From: Trichobilharzia regenti
Lineage: Eukaryota > Platyhelminthes > Trematoda > Strigeidida > Schistosomatidae
Direction of reading: 5' to 3'
Length of the DNA: 64,000 bases
NCBI GenBank assembly: GCA_944472135.2
Contig: OX235268.1
Location: 7,384,589 to 7,448,588 of the forward strand
Under the pieces are notes generated by a model. The model was not told the origin of the DNA, did no database searches, and was given only the letters and a program-made list of their open reading frames with translations. Each line of letters opens with the position of its first letter. Positions within the stretch are counted from its first letter, which is position 1. Made by a program: the position numbers and the translations under genes. Positions 25,801 through 35,600 of the stretch are shown piece by piece.

Positions 25801-27677
25801 GTAAACAGTTTAGTTTCACATTCCTTTCTCCCACTTATCCAATAAACATTTCTGCTTAATCTGACATGTTACCTGGATTGATTGTGTGATGTTCCACTAT
25901 TCGATGAATTGGTCGATAAAGAAGTACACGTTAAAATTAATGATAAGATCACTCAGTGTTTTCCCCCGCTATGTTTCAATGTGCTGTTCTTCCCTTTCTT
26001 CATTTTTTCATCAGCTAAGTACCGGTTAGCAAAAGAAGTCGACTGTGAACATTATAGGAAATCGGGAAACGAACTAGGTAACTTTCTAATGACCATTCAC
26101 CAATGAATTAAACCATGTAAGATTACTTCATTGGAAGCTATTGGAAGAACATTTCCGAATTTCATCAGGTCGATTTTCCAAGCTAATTAGAGTTTCTTGC
26201 ATGGGATACACTTACTATTTCATGTGATGACGGTTTCAGTGAACTCGAAGTTGAACTATCGATGGGCAGGCTACACTATCAGGTTTTAAATTAGACTGCT
26301 TTCCTCTTGAAGTTTGCTATCACACATTACATCATCGAAGTGCAATGACATGAATTCTGAAGTCCTGTGAAACTATCTGAAGTAGTTGAAGCTTCCGTTG
26401 ATGTCAGTTGAACAGTACTGTACATTAACATATAAGAAAGAGTTGTCAGTTCACCGATAATACTAAAATCGAAATTATCCGATTTCTGCACATGACGAGA
26501 AAGAATAAGCAGGTGTGGTCGTTTCATGGAGGTGTTTTTTGACTGTCTTCAAAGACTTGTAATGATCGACTTTCAAGTGAGTTAATACGTGGATGAGTTA
26601 GTCGTCTACTCAGACAACAATGCATTAAACTAAACTACAGCACATTTCACACTACTCTTCATTAACCGTTTACTGTTTGAATCTCTTACACTCAATTTTG
26701 AAATGCAAGTAGTATCTTTTAAATTTCAGATTTTCAGCAGTTGAAGAAACAAATACAATCTGTATATCAATACAGAATGTGGTATAGTGACGCTATTTGT
26801 AAGTGGAATCTGTTTAGTTCATGGGTTTTACACACTCCGTATATGCATCAATATCAATTCACGGAAACAAATCACAAACAATTACCTGGTATTCCGTATA
26901 ATCAGAGATCGCATTGAGTACACAGCTCTTGTGGATTACCTGAATACTGTTCGCTTGACAATGGCATTATATATTTAAAACCGAAAGCAGTAATAGATTT
27001 ATCTTGGAATATGCAGGTTTCCGGAGAAATTTTTCATCAATTAGTAATCAGAGTGCAATGTCTGGTTGTATGTAGCTCTATTCACTAAAGGATTAGAACC
27101 GATCACAGAAGACAAGAGTAGTCTGAAGTATCCATTAACGGATCACTTTCCAGATAGAAATCATCAAAATGTCAGATGGCAGTAGTTAACTTTCACACAG
27201 GTTCACCTTATGCACATACACATACACAATTTACTTCTACTCTGTTACCCAACGTGAAAATGCAAAGAAGGAAGTAGATCAGTACAAGTGTTTGCATGAC
27301 AATGTAGTAAATTTCGGCGGTAGTGATAAGATGAAGTTAATTAAGGAGAAACTGTCCGATGTGTTGACGTGTGTGTAAGTATACACGTCAAGGAGACTAA
27401 TCAAGGCTTGGTTTCATTCAACTAATACGTCATCTTCACACTGCTTCTTCACTTTCAAGTGTTCAAGAATATTCATGAAACTGCCCTCGACAAGTTGAAG
27501 CGTAAGTTTTACATGTTATCTCATACGAACTCACCATGTTTTATCTTCTGAAATCGACTGATGAGAGAAACTATCATCCTGTCTGTATGTAGAAATATGT
27601 ATGACTGTATTTTAAGTCGAATCCATACGAATACAATATTATTTGTATTTTTAACACCAGGGACAGGAGTTGTGTGA
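22881..27677 (+). CDS. Micro-exon gene (MEG-like), secreted protein
   Basis: Proposed exons: 22881-22935, 23403-23453, 23621-23674, 24119-24169, 24220-24276, 25000-25038, 25738-25800, 26015-26077, 26730-26798, 27017-27067, 27460-27501 and a terminal 27661-27677. Exon 1 encodes a short hydrophobic leader (MYSQISAITLLVFATMNE), read as a signal peptide. The ten internal exons are 51, 54, 51, 57, 39, 63, 63, 69, 51 and 42 nt. Every one is divisible by three, every intron is phase 1, and each has ag/gt borders (most donors gtaag, gtaac, gtgag or gtatg; acceptors with pyrimidine runs). The joined frame is open for 203 residues. It has two TATA-proximal features typical of schistosome MEGs: leader exon first, then symmetric tiny exons. 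Mature protein pieces include YVSCWRLYYESYYGRTLFN and AKYRLAKEVDCEHYRKSG. There are four cysteines after the leader, each in a different exon, and one N-glycosylation site (NST). I do not recognise the family member. In MEGs such exons are skipped to create secreted variants. The terminal exon is the least certain part. Confidence 0.8.
23472..23490. repeat. (AT)n microsatellite in MEG intron 2
   Basis: Alternating at run directly downstream of the exon at 23403-23453. Confidence 0.9.
24362..24384 (+). other. Possible alternative terminal exon of the MEG-like gene
   Basis: After the acceptor ttacttgcacag the phase-1 frame reads EYSTSRL then a stop. No donor precedes the stop, so it could only act as an alternative last exon. 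It may equally be a chance acceptor. Confidence 0.25.
25220..25254 (+). other. Possible alternative terminal exon of the MEG-like gene
   Basis: A strong acceptor (cattttctcaaatag) is followed in the gene's phase by GVYSPYIINGA and a TAA stop. There is no donor. It could truncate the protein after the 39-nt exon if used. Confidence 0.3.
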
Positions 27678-28149
27678 TCATTGATGGATCACCGATTTAT
27701 TCATATCGTGTCATGTCATATGAAATCATACTCGGGAGATTTTGAAAAGAACCAGGCAGTGTATCACATATTTGATATTTAACAAAGTCCATCTGACGAC
27801 TTCTTTTCCATTGAAAACCAGGTGTGGTCAAGTCGATTTGACAAATGTCAGACATTCTCAATACACCCTCACTTACACTCACACCTACATCCACGCACAC
27901 ATTAGTGCGAACAACTGCATTTGAGATATCTGATGAAATATAATGAGTGGATCAGGATGACTGGAGTCACTGACTCTCAGTCATTATGTGTGTTGGCTGA
28001 CCCTCAAGATCCCCTAGTGTTTTGGTTTCTTCAAGTCAAATATTTTACAGCGATTATCAGAACTCATTGATTCCCTCGTGTCTCTTCCAATAGTCATAAC
28101 AGTCAGCCTGAATTAGTACAGTATGCAGTCAGTAATACTCACCTTCTTT

Positions 28150-28258
28150 CTCCATTATGGACAAGATTTTATTTTGATAAATCACACAGTGTTTTACAGT
28201 AATATTAACTGATGACCACGTTTCGAGCACAAATTCTTGCCACTCATAATCATATCAA
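28150..28258 (-). mobile_element. Penelope-like element terminal fragment
   Basis: About 105 bases match the outer end of the self-inverted PLE at 47953-48070 and, reversed, at 49010-49115. Shared blocks include ccattatgg, attttgataa, cagtaat-ttactgatgac, cgtttcgagcacaa and actcataatcatatcaa. It is a solo end lying immediately 3' of the micro-exon gene. Confidence 0.75.
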
Positions 28259-28279
28259 TCTCTTTCATTCTATCTGCAG

Positions 28280-28390
28280 GTGTAGGAGAAGGAAACTAAA
28301 AGAGAATATGAATATCTTCCACACACTCGCACCTTATTGAAATAGATATTTTTGTGCAGTGGATTTCATGAACACTTTTACCTAAATAAA
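28280..28390 (+). other. Alternative 3' exon candidate with poly(A) signal
   Basis: The acceptor ttctatctgcag at 28279 is followed in the MEG phase by VGEGN and TAA (28297-28299), and AATAAA lies at 28385-28390. It would give a 204-residue protein and a proper 3' end. Because it abuts a transposon fragment at 28150-28258, it could instead belong to that insertion. Confidence 0.35.
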
Positions 28391-29000
28391 TAACCTATTT
28401 TCATTGTAACGCTTACTGTCTGTCTTCTAAATATAAATATTCAAATATTTTTGACTTATTCCGACTGATCACATGAATTCGGTGTTCTCAGTCAGCGTAA
28501 TTTCCACCCCGTTAGATGTTAACAAAATCACACTTGACAAGGCGGTGGACATAATTCAGTGTTTAATTTCATCAATTAGGAAGACTTCCAAATGGTAAAA
28601 ATATCATTGATAACAGTCAGATTATTCGTATTGTATGAGAAGCGTCGGCGTTGCTTATTAGATACCTCACTGATTTTAAGGTACGGGAGAGTTGGAATTC
28701 GATTCATTTGAACATGGTGTGTGCGAATAGAATGTCATGCAACTTGATATCAACGTCTCATCACTAGGAATCCAAGTCTTTGTCGGCTGTGACGGTAGAT
28801 GTAGCATGCATGTGGAATGGTGATACATTGAAACGCTGATGCTAGTTACTCCAGTTACGTATTCACCAATCTCCAGATATCTGTAATCTCGAGGCATAGC
28901 ACACTGTCAGCAGGATGATGAAATAATAATTTCACAAACAGAAATTATCTGCATTGTGAAATCGACGTCTTGTTCGTGGATTCCCATACAGATATATTTA
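28391..29000. other. No gene recognised
   Basis: AT-rich sequence between the micro-exon gene's possible 3' end and a BEL/Pao fragment. A minus-strand frame at 28676-28897 has no recognisable family. Confidence 0.3.
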
Positions 29001-29005
29001 GAAAA

Positions 29006-29302
29006 TCAACACGAGTGTCTCAACGAAGAGTCCGTTTTCAGACAGTTGACGATGAATATGCACACTCGTATAGATATCTTTGATCCATTCTTGGTAGACT
29101 TAATTTGTAAAGAGCAGTGTCTGATGAAATGGTCTAATTTGAGGCAAACGCAACAAAACTTTAACTTCCTAACAGCTCGTCTCCTCTCCTCCACGGTTAT
29201 ATAATTTGTTTCGGAGCATTCCATCAAGCGGAGAGAACTGTCACAAAAAATGCAGTGCTTAGTTGTTTTTAGGTTGTCTTGCGTTAGAATGTTGTAGAAC
29301 AT
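29006..29302 (-). pseudogene. BEL/Pao-type LTR retrotransposon gag zinc-finger fragment
   Basis: The minus-strand frame holds CIFCDSSLRLMECSETNY, then VEERRRAVRKLKFCCVCLK and LDHFIRHCS. This C-x2-C...C followed by ERR...LCFxCLxxxHxxRxC spacing is the usual gag/protease-proximal zinc-knuckle region of BEL/Pao elements. No pol or LTR is recognisable beside it, so it is an isolated piece. Confidence 0.65.
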
Positions 29303-29504
29303 TTAAATTAGATGGAACACGACAAGCAGTCTAGCAAAGATATCTTTTCGGGGATTTCATTCTGAAAAGCTGTACACTCGCATTTATATAGATTAGTATA
29401 TATAGGTACAAATATTATTTGTTTGATTTCACATATAAACGAAGGTGATATTAATTTTCAACTTGATATGAAAGTTTGAAAGTACGAAAATAGATTACAC
29501 GCGG

Positions 29505-29650
29505 CTTAGAATTCATGCACGCGAGTCAAGCAAATATACAAACCAGCTATCGAATTCACAGCAGACAAAAATACACCGACTGATATACAAGCTCCACTCG
29601 ATAGATGCTCAAAACGCAATACACTGAACATTATACAAAGACTAGATGTG
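29505..29650 (-). repeat. Dispersed repeat fragment, also at 17405-17555
   Basis: Reverse complement of 17405-17555 with few changes (shared blocks around the tctgctgt region, gagcatctatc, and ttgtataatgttca). It joins directly to the 3' half of a SINE A at about 29650. Function unknown. Confidence 0.7.
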
Positions 29651-29752
29651 CTTGGAAAATTTGGGTTTACGATATCCATGCTGAAAATTCCATACATGTA
29701 CAATAAATACAGTGTGGAGTCAAGCTGTAATCAAAATTATTTTAAAAAAATC
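29650..29752 (+). mobile_element. SINE family A, 3' half only
   Basis: Contains only the body from the aaatttgggttt block through tccatgctgaaaattcc to the aagctgtaatcaaaa end. The tRNA-like head is missing, replaced by the repeat fragment at 29505-29650. Confidence 0.75.
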
Positions 29753-30110
29753 TAAATTAGTGTATCTCTGATGAAATTATTCCAAAAATGTGGATATTTT
29801 CATTGATTTACATAGAAACTAACTATCGAATGCGTGACGTCGAGTAGTATACCTGACTGGTGCGAAAACGTTTCTAAGGACTCCCTTTAGTAACAAATAC
29901 TCTAGCAGTGTACATAGTCAGAAACTGCATTCGTAACAAGAAAAACGGAAAGTGTCGAACGCGAGCAAGTACATTCATGTTGCATAAACTGTCGAAAGGT
30001 GAATATATATGATCAATTAAACCTTGTCCATGGTTAAAGTCTGAATGGTTTTCTTAGGTTTGTTACTCCCGAACACGGCTTTATCCCCACACATTATCGC
30101 TGAATTACCT

Positions 30111-30183
30111 ACCTGGTTAGCTCAGTCGGTAGAGCATGAGACTTTTAATCTGAGGGTCAGGGGTTTGAGCCCCCCATCGGGCG
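30111..30183 (+). tRNA. tRNA-Lys (TTT) or tRNA-Lys-derived pseudogene
   Basis: A 73-base cloverleaf. D arm is tagctcagtcggtagagc, anticodon loop cttttaa with anticodon TTT, T arm gggg-tttgagc-cccc, and the 3' acceptor strand ends gggcg. Acceptor pairing is 6 of 7 (first pair A-C). The anticodon stem has one G-G mismatch, and the T loop is TTTGAGC instead of TTCGANC, weakening the B box. The mismatches favour a decayed or pseudogene copy. It lies 7 bases upstream of a SINE A head. Confidence 0.6.
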
Positions 30184-30189
30184 GCGGCT

Positions 30190-30382
30190 TTTGTGTGCGT
30201 CGATGGCACAGTGGTTTGGACTCTCGCCGGCTATGCACATGGTCAGGGATTCTAGCCCACGCCGATGCACACCTGATGTCTATGGTCGGCATGCAAATTT
30301 TGGGCTACCGTTATCCATGCTGAAAATTCCACACTTGTACCAAAATTGCGGTGTGGAATCAAGCTGTAATCAAAAATAAAAA
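30190..30382 (+). mobile_element. tRNA-derived SINE, family A
   Basis: Head gtgtgcgtcgatggcacagtgg with A box, altered B box, body with tgatgtctatgg and atccatgctgaaaattcc, then a caaaaataaaaaaa tail. It immediately follows the tRNA-Lys-like sequence. Confidence 0.8.
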
Positions 30383-31599
30383 AATTACCACTTAGAGAAA
30401 TGTTTCTTCTCCTAATAACTGGAATAGTCGGTCAGATATACCAGACTAATGGAGTTTTCTATCATTCTCGAACATCCGTTTGCACCTCAGTTAACTCATA
30501 TAACTAGTCCATCAGCAACGTCTTTCAAAAGCTCTGGATTCACTTTATCATGTTGCACTGATTTTCCTCGTTTGTGAATGGAGACTGCTCAATGAGATAC
30601 GGAATAACGATGTCTGCATACCACTGGTAGGTTTATTGAATGTATCTGTGTGCTAGCTAAATTACTTTCCAAAGTCTTGTCTCTGACATTGAGAGTAAGT
30701 ATCTTGAGAAGTAACGCCATAATCATCTTTCATGGAGATTAATTTGCTTTTCAAACGCTCCAAAATATTTGTCTACTGATACCTACAACCGACTCTTTTT
30801 CCAAGTCTTTCGCCTTCCATCACCCATCACTGTTCACGGTAGCTCTGCTTGCTTTGTAGAGGCTTCAGCTCTTCGTTATATTTGGAGACTTTCACTTGCC
30901 TAAATTTTCCATTTCAACAATATTTACTAGTTAAACAAGTGTCAAGACAGCATTGTGGAAAGTAAAGTAAAGTTTAATTTTGTGTTTCAGTATTTCAGAA
31001 ACCCAACGGTTTTACGTGTAACCACGGAGTCTTTGAGATTGTGCCTAGTTCGCTAGCCAACAGTCTCAGTGTGTGTGTGTGTGTGATAAAAATTGCCTTA
31101 TATTGCAAAATGCATCGTCAAATATTGTTTTATGGTGCATTCACTCTGCCTTTGAGTTTATTTGTCAATTAATAACTTCATTTAATCAAAAAGGTGATTC
31201 AGAATGTTTCGTGATTACAGTTGTTCTCTTGCAAGTTCGGTTGTTGTACTAAAACGAGTGAAGGCTTTTCCTGGAAAAGGCGGCTATAACAAATCTAAAA
31301 AGGAGCTTCACGTTTCACGTAGTTTGGTACATACAGTTTGTCTGCAAAAAAGGCTCAATGAATTAGTAAGATTAATTCAAATTCTTCCTTCAGCTATTTG
31401 TACAGCAAGCACTCTCCATCTTTATTTTCCAATTACTTACTCCATGAAAACTAAAACAGCATTCGAAATTGTTTGCCAATAAAGTCACGATGTTTTAGCT
31501 GTGTTTAGAAATCAATGATTGTATCAAATAGCTCAGGATCTAGGTAACCAACTCTTCCTCATGTCTGAATAATTATTGTCAACCAGAGTGTATGGCAAC
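30383..31599. other. No gene recognised
   Basis: About 1.2 kb. A 92-codon plus-strand frame at 31204-31482 shows no recognisable motif. A (GT)n run lies at 31069-31085. Nothing else supportable. Confidence 0.3.
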
Positions 31600-31830
31600 A
31601 TTCATTTTACCTCATCAAGTTGGATTCTACTGCGAAGGCACCTAAATAAGACTCTTTTGTGCCAAACAAGAGAAAAACTGTGATAATTAAGATACTGTCC
31701 TATGCAGGTAGGTTTTCTATACATTGATCGTTTTATTGATCCATCCAAACGATTTAAAATTGAGGTAAAAGAAAATAAGTGAGATACACCTTGTCCCATA
31801 ACCATCACATTCGGCATCGTAAACATCTCA
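31600..31830 (-). pseudogene. Penelope-like element, post-RT fragment
   Basis: Minus-strand frame contains NRLDGSIKRSMYRKPTCIGQYLNYHSF and then FRCLRSRI. This is the PLE segment that follows the RT catalytic core (GSIxRSxYRKPTxxGQYxxxHSF). Both ends are truncated. Confidence 0.75.
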
Positions 31831-31839
31831 AAATTATTA

Positions 31840-32500
31840 CCAGATATTTGGTTTTTCTACATGTACATCATTTAAAACACGAATGTATAACAAAACAGTA
31901 CTAAATTATTTTGTTTATTTCCTTTGACTTTCTGTTTATTGGGTGATTATTAATCATGATACTTACAGGCGTTTGAATATCTCAAGAAATAGCAAATTCA
32001 GAAAACCTTCGGCCAACCCTTAATTAGATGAAATTTTCGCCGAAGAAATTTATTATTATCGGTTTCACTTTACCGTTACTTTGATTCTATTTTGACAATC
32101 GATTCAGCGAAGCTTTTTCGACAAATTATCGCATAAAAAATACAGGGTAAACTGATTAGATTGCGTTCAGGTTACTTTATCAAAATCATTGCTATCACCC
32201 TAAAAATCCAAAAGTCATAATTTTAACACAGGATTAGAATATTTCAGTGAGAAGTGAACAGCGAAAAAATATGACCACAATGGCGGTATTTATCTCCACA
32301 GGTTTTCGCATATTTTTCGTTCGACTAAATCACACTTCAACAATAGCAACGATAGAATGGGGAGCTTAAACCACAAGTTACTGAAGTATATATAGCATGC
32401 TTGTTTTCGAAATTATTATGCAGCGTTAAAATAGATTAACAACGAATTATACCAGCTATTTATAAACAGAAAGTAATCTTTTATAGTAAGTGTGTAAGAA
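31840..32500. repeat. Diverged duplication block A, copy 1
   Basis: Aligns along its length with 44005-44820, for example gactttctgtttatt, tttattaatc-tgatac-tacaggcgttt, and near the end ttataaac-gaaagtaa. Divergence is high. No coding sequence is evident in either copy. Confidence 0.6.
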
Positions 32501-32582
32501 TGCATGTTTACTCTTGTCAAACACTTGCGGTTGTGCTTTATCGTGAGTTGGAAGAAGATAGAATTCAAGAGCCATTGGATCG

Positions 32583-32656
32583 GGTCCCAGTGGCTTGATG
32601 GTATACGAGCTCGTCTTGTAACCAGAAAGTCATGGGTTCGAATCCCGGTGGGTGCG
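32583..32656 (+). repeat. tRNA-like module fused to hammerhead, copy 1
   Basis: A tRNA-shaped sequence (ggtcccagtggcttgatgg ... cttgtaac ... gggttcgaatccc) with good A and B boxes and a Thr-like TGT anticodon position. Acceptor pairing is imperfect. It runs directly into the hammerhead motif at 32656. Other copies are at 34956-35029 (minus) and 40422-40495. Confidence 0.7.
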
Positions 32657-32701
32657 TTATGCTGAAGAGTCCTAAACTAGGACGAAATAGCTGTCCAGTA
32701 C
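32656..32701 (+). ncRNA. Hammerhead ribozyme motif, copy 1 (PLE type)
   Basis: Order: stem I strand gttatg, core CTGAAGA, stem II GTCC/GGAC with a 7-base loop, GAAA, tiny stem III tagctgt, cleavage C at 32695, and stem I return cagtac. Core positions fit the hammerhead consensus CUGANGA...GAAA...UH. Stem I has mismatches (gttatg against cagtac), so this copy is likely weak or inactive. Confidence 0.7.
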
Positions 32702-32989
32702 TCCCATGCTTTCCAATTGTTCTCTAACTGATGTCAGCTCATGATGAAATCCCGTAACCAATCAACCAAATCCCTAGAAACCAATACTTGAATAATTTTC
32801 AAGTGTTGTTCTACAGGTTAAAGAAGGTCTGGAAAACTCGAGATTACCGAGTAGCTGTTTTTGTCACAGTTAAGAATTCGTTAGTAGTTTGTTCCCAATA
32901 AGGTTCGAGCTTAGGACCATTTGATTACGAGTTGGGCTGGACTCACACATAAAATATCGTAGTTTCTGGGGCAGTTTTACATTATCTCG

Positions 32990-33180
32990 TCTATGTGTGT
33001 GCACACCTTTGAAAATGTAACAAACTGTATGAACTGTAACCTGGAATAATCATTGTTACTATAAAGTCAATTTTGAGCGTTATAGGTTTTTGGAGTGACA
33101 AGAAATTACAGTGTCATGAAGTTCCTAGTCATTTGGATATTTAGTGAAAAGTCGGAGGGATTTGTGAAAAGGATACGAAC
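32990..33180. repeat. Diverged duplication block B, copy 1
   Basis: Aligns with 49200-49390: aaaatgtaacaaa, atgaa-tgtaa-ctgga, gttatagg-ttttg, tcatgaagttc-tagtcatttgga and tttagtgaaaa occur in the same order in both. No coding potential seen. Confidence 0.65.
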
Positions 33181-33409
33181 AACATGTGTTAACTTTCATC
33201 TCATTATACACAATGATAATATTGCTCACATGACATGAAACTCATACAACCTTGTGGTTCTATTTTGCGTTTATCTTTTCATTAACTTGTGATTTGTTTG
33301 AACCCCTTTAAGCTTCTCATATTTGTGTATCTACAAGCTGAGTTGAATTCATCACATTATTATGCAACTTGTTTGTTATAAAATCACCGAAAATACCCAT
33401 TGAGTCATG

Positions 33410-33846
33410 AAGAAAATAAAAGACAGATTCAGCGGAGAAAATTTTCTTTATCGACGAAATCATCTTCCTTCAGAGGCTGTACAGTCGTATTTATACTTAG
33501 AAAAATGTATACAGTGGTCTATCATTGAGTAATAGGGGGTGATATAATAAATCATAAGTGGCTTTAGAAGTGAAAATTAAAAGTTGTAAATTACGTGGTA
33601 CTCAACGGAACAAAGATAGAAGTTTGATAAGGTTAAAATTGCTATTGCATAGTGAGAATAAAGGTGGTATTTGGGTGTCAATTTAACAAGTGTGAAGAGG
33701 GTATGAAAACATACAAAAGGAGCATACGAGATTGGTAGTGGTGAATTCATTATTACAGCTTAAGCAAACTAAAAGTAAAATTAAAAATTAAAAACAACAG
33801 AAAAAATCAAAGTTTTTATTTTTAAAGGGAACGATTAGTAAAGTGG
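33410..33846 (-). mobile_element. Probable 3' terminal region of the PLE at 33847-35600
   Basis: This directly follows the stop codon of the minus-strand PLE frame. It ends near 33415 with sequence resembling 29325-29410 (gctgtacagtcg-atttata). Non-coding. The assignment rests on position and this weak match. Confidence 0.4.
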
Positions 33847-34735
33847 TTATGACCAAGGTAGAATAAGAGACTGGACAAAATTCTTCTGTATACAGAGTTC
33901 AGGGTTGCATTGATGAATCGTCAGCGCCTCCGCCATACACAAAAGCCGAAACCTAACGCCCTTTGTACCATTTGGCTTCACTTTGTAGATGATGTTGAAA
34001 GACGGCTCTGATGGATCTACATGACCTGAGTTCACCGAATGCTTGAGAATTGAGCTAGTAATTGTCTTGCATTTTCCTTTTGCTAACTATACTGGATAAT
34101 GTTCAGAGATGCGTTTGAAAAGCGTTCGCTTTGTGCGGGTGGCCAATATAACTAGCTCCACACAAGCAGGTGAATTTAATAACACACATTGAGGTGGCCC
34201 ATCCAAAGCTGCAGTTTATCCTTCACACATTCGTTGATCATTTGTCGGCTGTAGAAATTGATACGTAGCTCAGCCATAAAGAAGGCTTTCCTCAGTGATC
34301 TGCATAAGGGATTCTTCAGGATCTCAGCTGCGGTATCACTTTTATATTCAACACTCATAAATAGCAGTTTCTTCGGCACCGTCTGAATTCTTTTAGGCTT
34401 TTCTCTTAACTTCATGTTTTTCTCGATAAATCTTGGAGGATATCCATTCTCTATGAGAAATTGTCTGAGTCGCTTCAGATCCCCATCAATTGTATCACTT
34501 GAACATATCCTCCTTATTCTTGAGGATAAGGAATGGAACAGATTTCTCTTTCTTCTCCAAGAGACCTATGCTGACGTGACATGATGAAAGTATCATCCAT
34601 GTATCTTTGGTACAGATGGAAATTGTTGATAGTAGGCCGTAAAATACTATTCTGCAAACTAGCCAATAAGCAGTCTGCATGTAAAAGACCTAATGGTGAC
34701 CATATTGCCACTCCATCTCTTTATCTTTGTTGAAC
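33847..34735 (-). pseudogene. Penelope-like element RT end plus GIY-YIG C-terminus
   Basis: Minus-strand pieces in order: motif B remnant and HADCLLASLQNSILRPTINN, QRYMDDTFIMSRQ (RT motif C, about 34575-34615), ENGYPPRFIEKNMKL, a lysine-rich segment with FMSVEYKSDTAAEILK, FYSRQMINECVKDKL, then TCLCGASYIGH (GIY-YIG core, about 34130-34165), SILKHSVNSGHVDPSEPSF, and the terminal LCIQKNFVQSLILPWS with a stop at 33847. Frame shifts are needed near 34500 and 34170. This is the most complete PLE 3' half in the window. Confidence 0.85.
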
Positions 34736-34870
34736 TTGAACTAGCTATGGAAATTTGTGTACTGACCATCCCATTTTGGTTTCCTGTAGATCGATCGTTG
34801 AAGAGAACCATCAGATTTCCAAGTATTGGTTTTGTAGAGATTTTGTTTGATTGCATGGAGGATTTAATCA
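34736..34870 (-). mobile_element. Misplaced PLE post-RT fragment
   Basis: On the minus strand this reads DGSLQRSIYRKPKWDGQYTNFHS, which normally follows the RT core. Here it lies upstream of it, between the hammerhead end and the RT. This shows the element is scrambled or composed of two insertions. Confidence 0.65.
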
Positions 34871-34910
34871 TGAGCTGACATCAGTTAGAGAACCACTAGA
34901 AAACCTGGGA

Positions 34911-34956
34911 GTACTGGACAGCTGTTTCGTCCTAGGTTGGGACTCTTCATCAGTAC
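34911..34956 (-). ncRNA. Hammerhead ribozyme motif, copy 2
   Basis: Minus strand: stem I GTACTG/CAGTAC perfect, stem II GTCC/GGAC perfect, GAAA, acagctgt stem III, cleavage C. The core reads ATGAAGA instead of CTGANGA: the conserved C at core position 3 is A, expected to abolish or cripple cleavage. Confidence 0.7.
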
Positions 34957-35029
34957 GCACCCACCGGGATTCGAACCCAGGACCTTTTGGTTACAAGGCG
35001 AGCTCGTAGACCATTGAGCCACTGGGACC
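34956..35029 (-). repeat. tRNA-like module fused to hammerhead, copy 2
   Basis: Minus strand ggtcccagtggctcaatgg ... gccttgtaac ... gggttcgaatcccgg, ending in the hammerhead at 34956. A and B boxes intact. Confidence 0.7.
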
Positions 35030-35085
35030 CGATCCAATGGTCCTTGAATTCTGACTTCTGCCAGTTCACGACATAGCGCGCTATG

Positions 35086-35600
35086 TCATCTCATGATTAA
35101 ATCCTCCATAGAACCATTAGATCTTCTTTTTAGGAAAACATCCAAGAAATGGAATTCCGAGTTAACCTCTGATTCCGATGTGACATATGATGAAAGTATC
35201 ATCCATGTATCTTTGGTACAGATGGAAATTGTTGATAGTAGGCCGTAAAATACTATTCTGCAAACTAGCCAATAAGCAGTCTGCATGTAAAAGATCTAAT
35301 GGTGATCATATTGCCACTCCATCTCTTTATCTTTGTTGAACTTGAATTGGATATTTAGAGTGCACCTCAAAAGTAGTTCCTTTAAGTAGTGGATCGGAAC
35401 ACATGCGTCCACATTATTATCCTCAATGAATTTGCATATAAAGCAGAGAGTTTCAGTGGCGGGAACGTGGGTGAAAAAGCGAAGTAACAACCATAGATAT
35501 CATTTTCTTCCTGGATACATTAGCATCACTTAATGAATCGACGAATTCAAAGGAATAAGAAACACTATGCTTGCAGAGGTTATTTCAGATAGGTAGGAGG
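35086..35600 (-). pseudogene. Penelope-like element RT fragment
   Basis: Minus-strand pieces: FFTHVPATETLCFICKF, IEDNNVDACVPIHYLKELLL, RCTLNIQFKFNKD (RT motif A to B region), HADCLLASLQNSILRPTINN, QRYMDDTFI (motif C), then FLDVFLKRRSNGSMEDLIM. About 160 bases (35185-35345) are nearly identical to 34575-34740 in the next element. It is truncated where the tRNA-hammerhead module follows. Shifts near 35180 and 35300. Confidence 0.8.
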
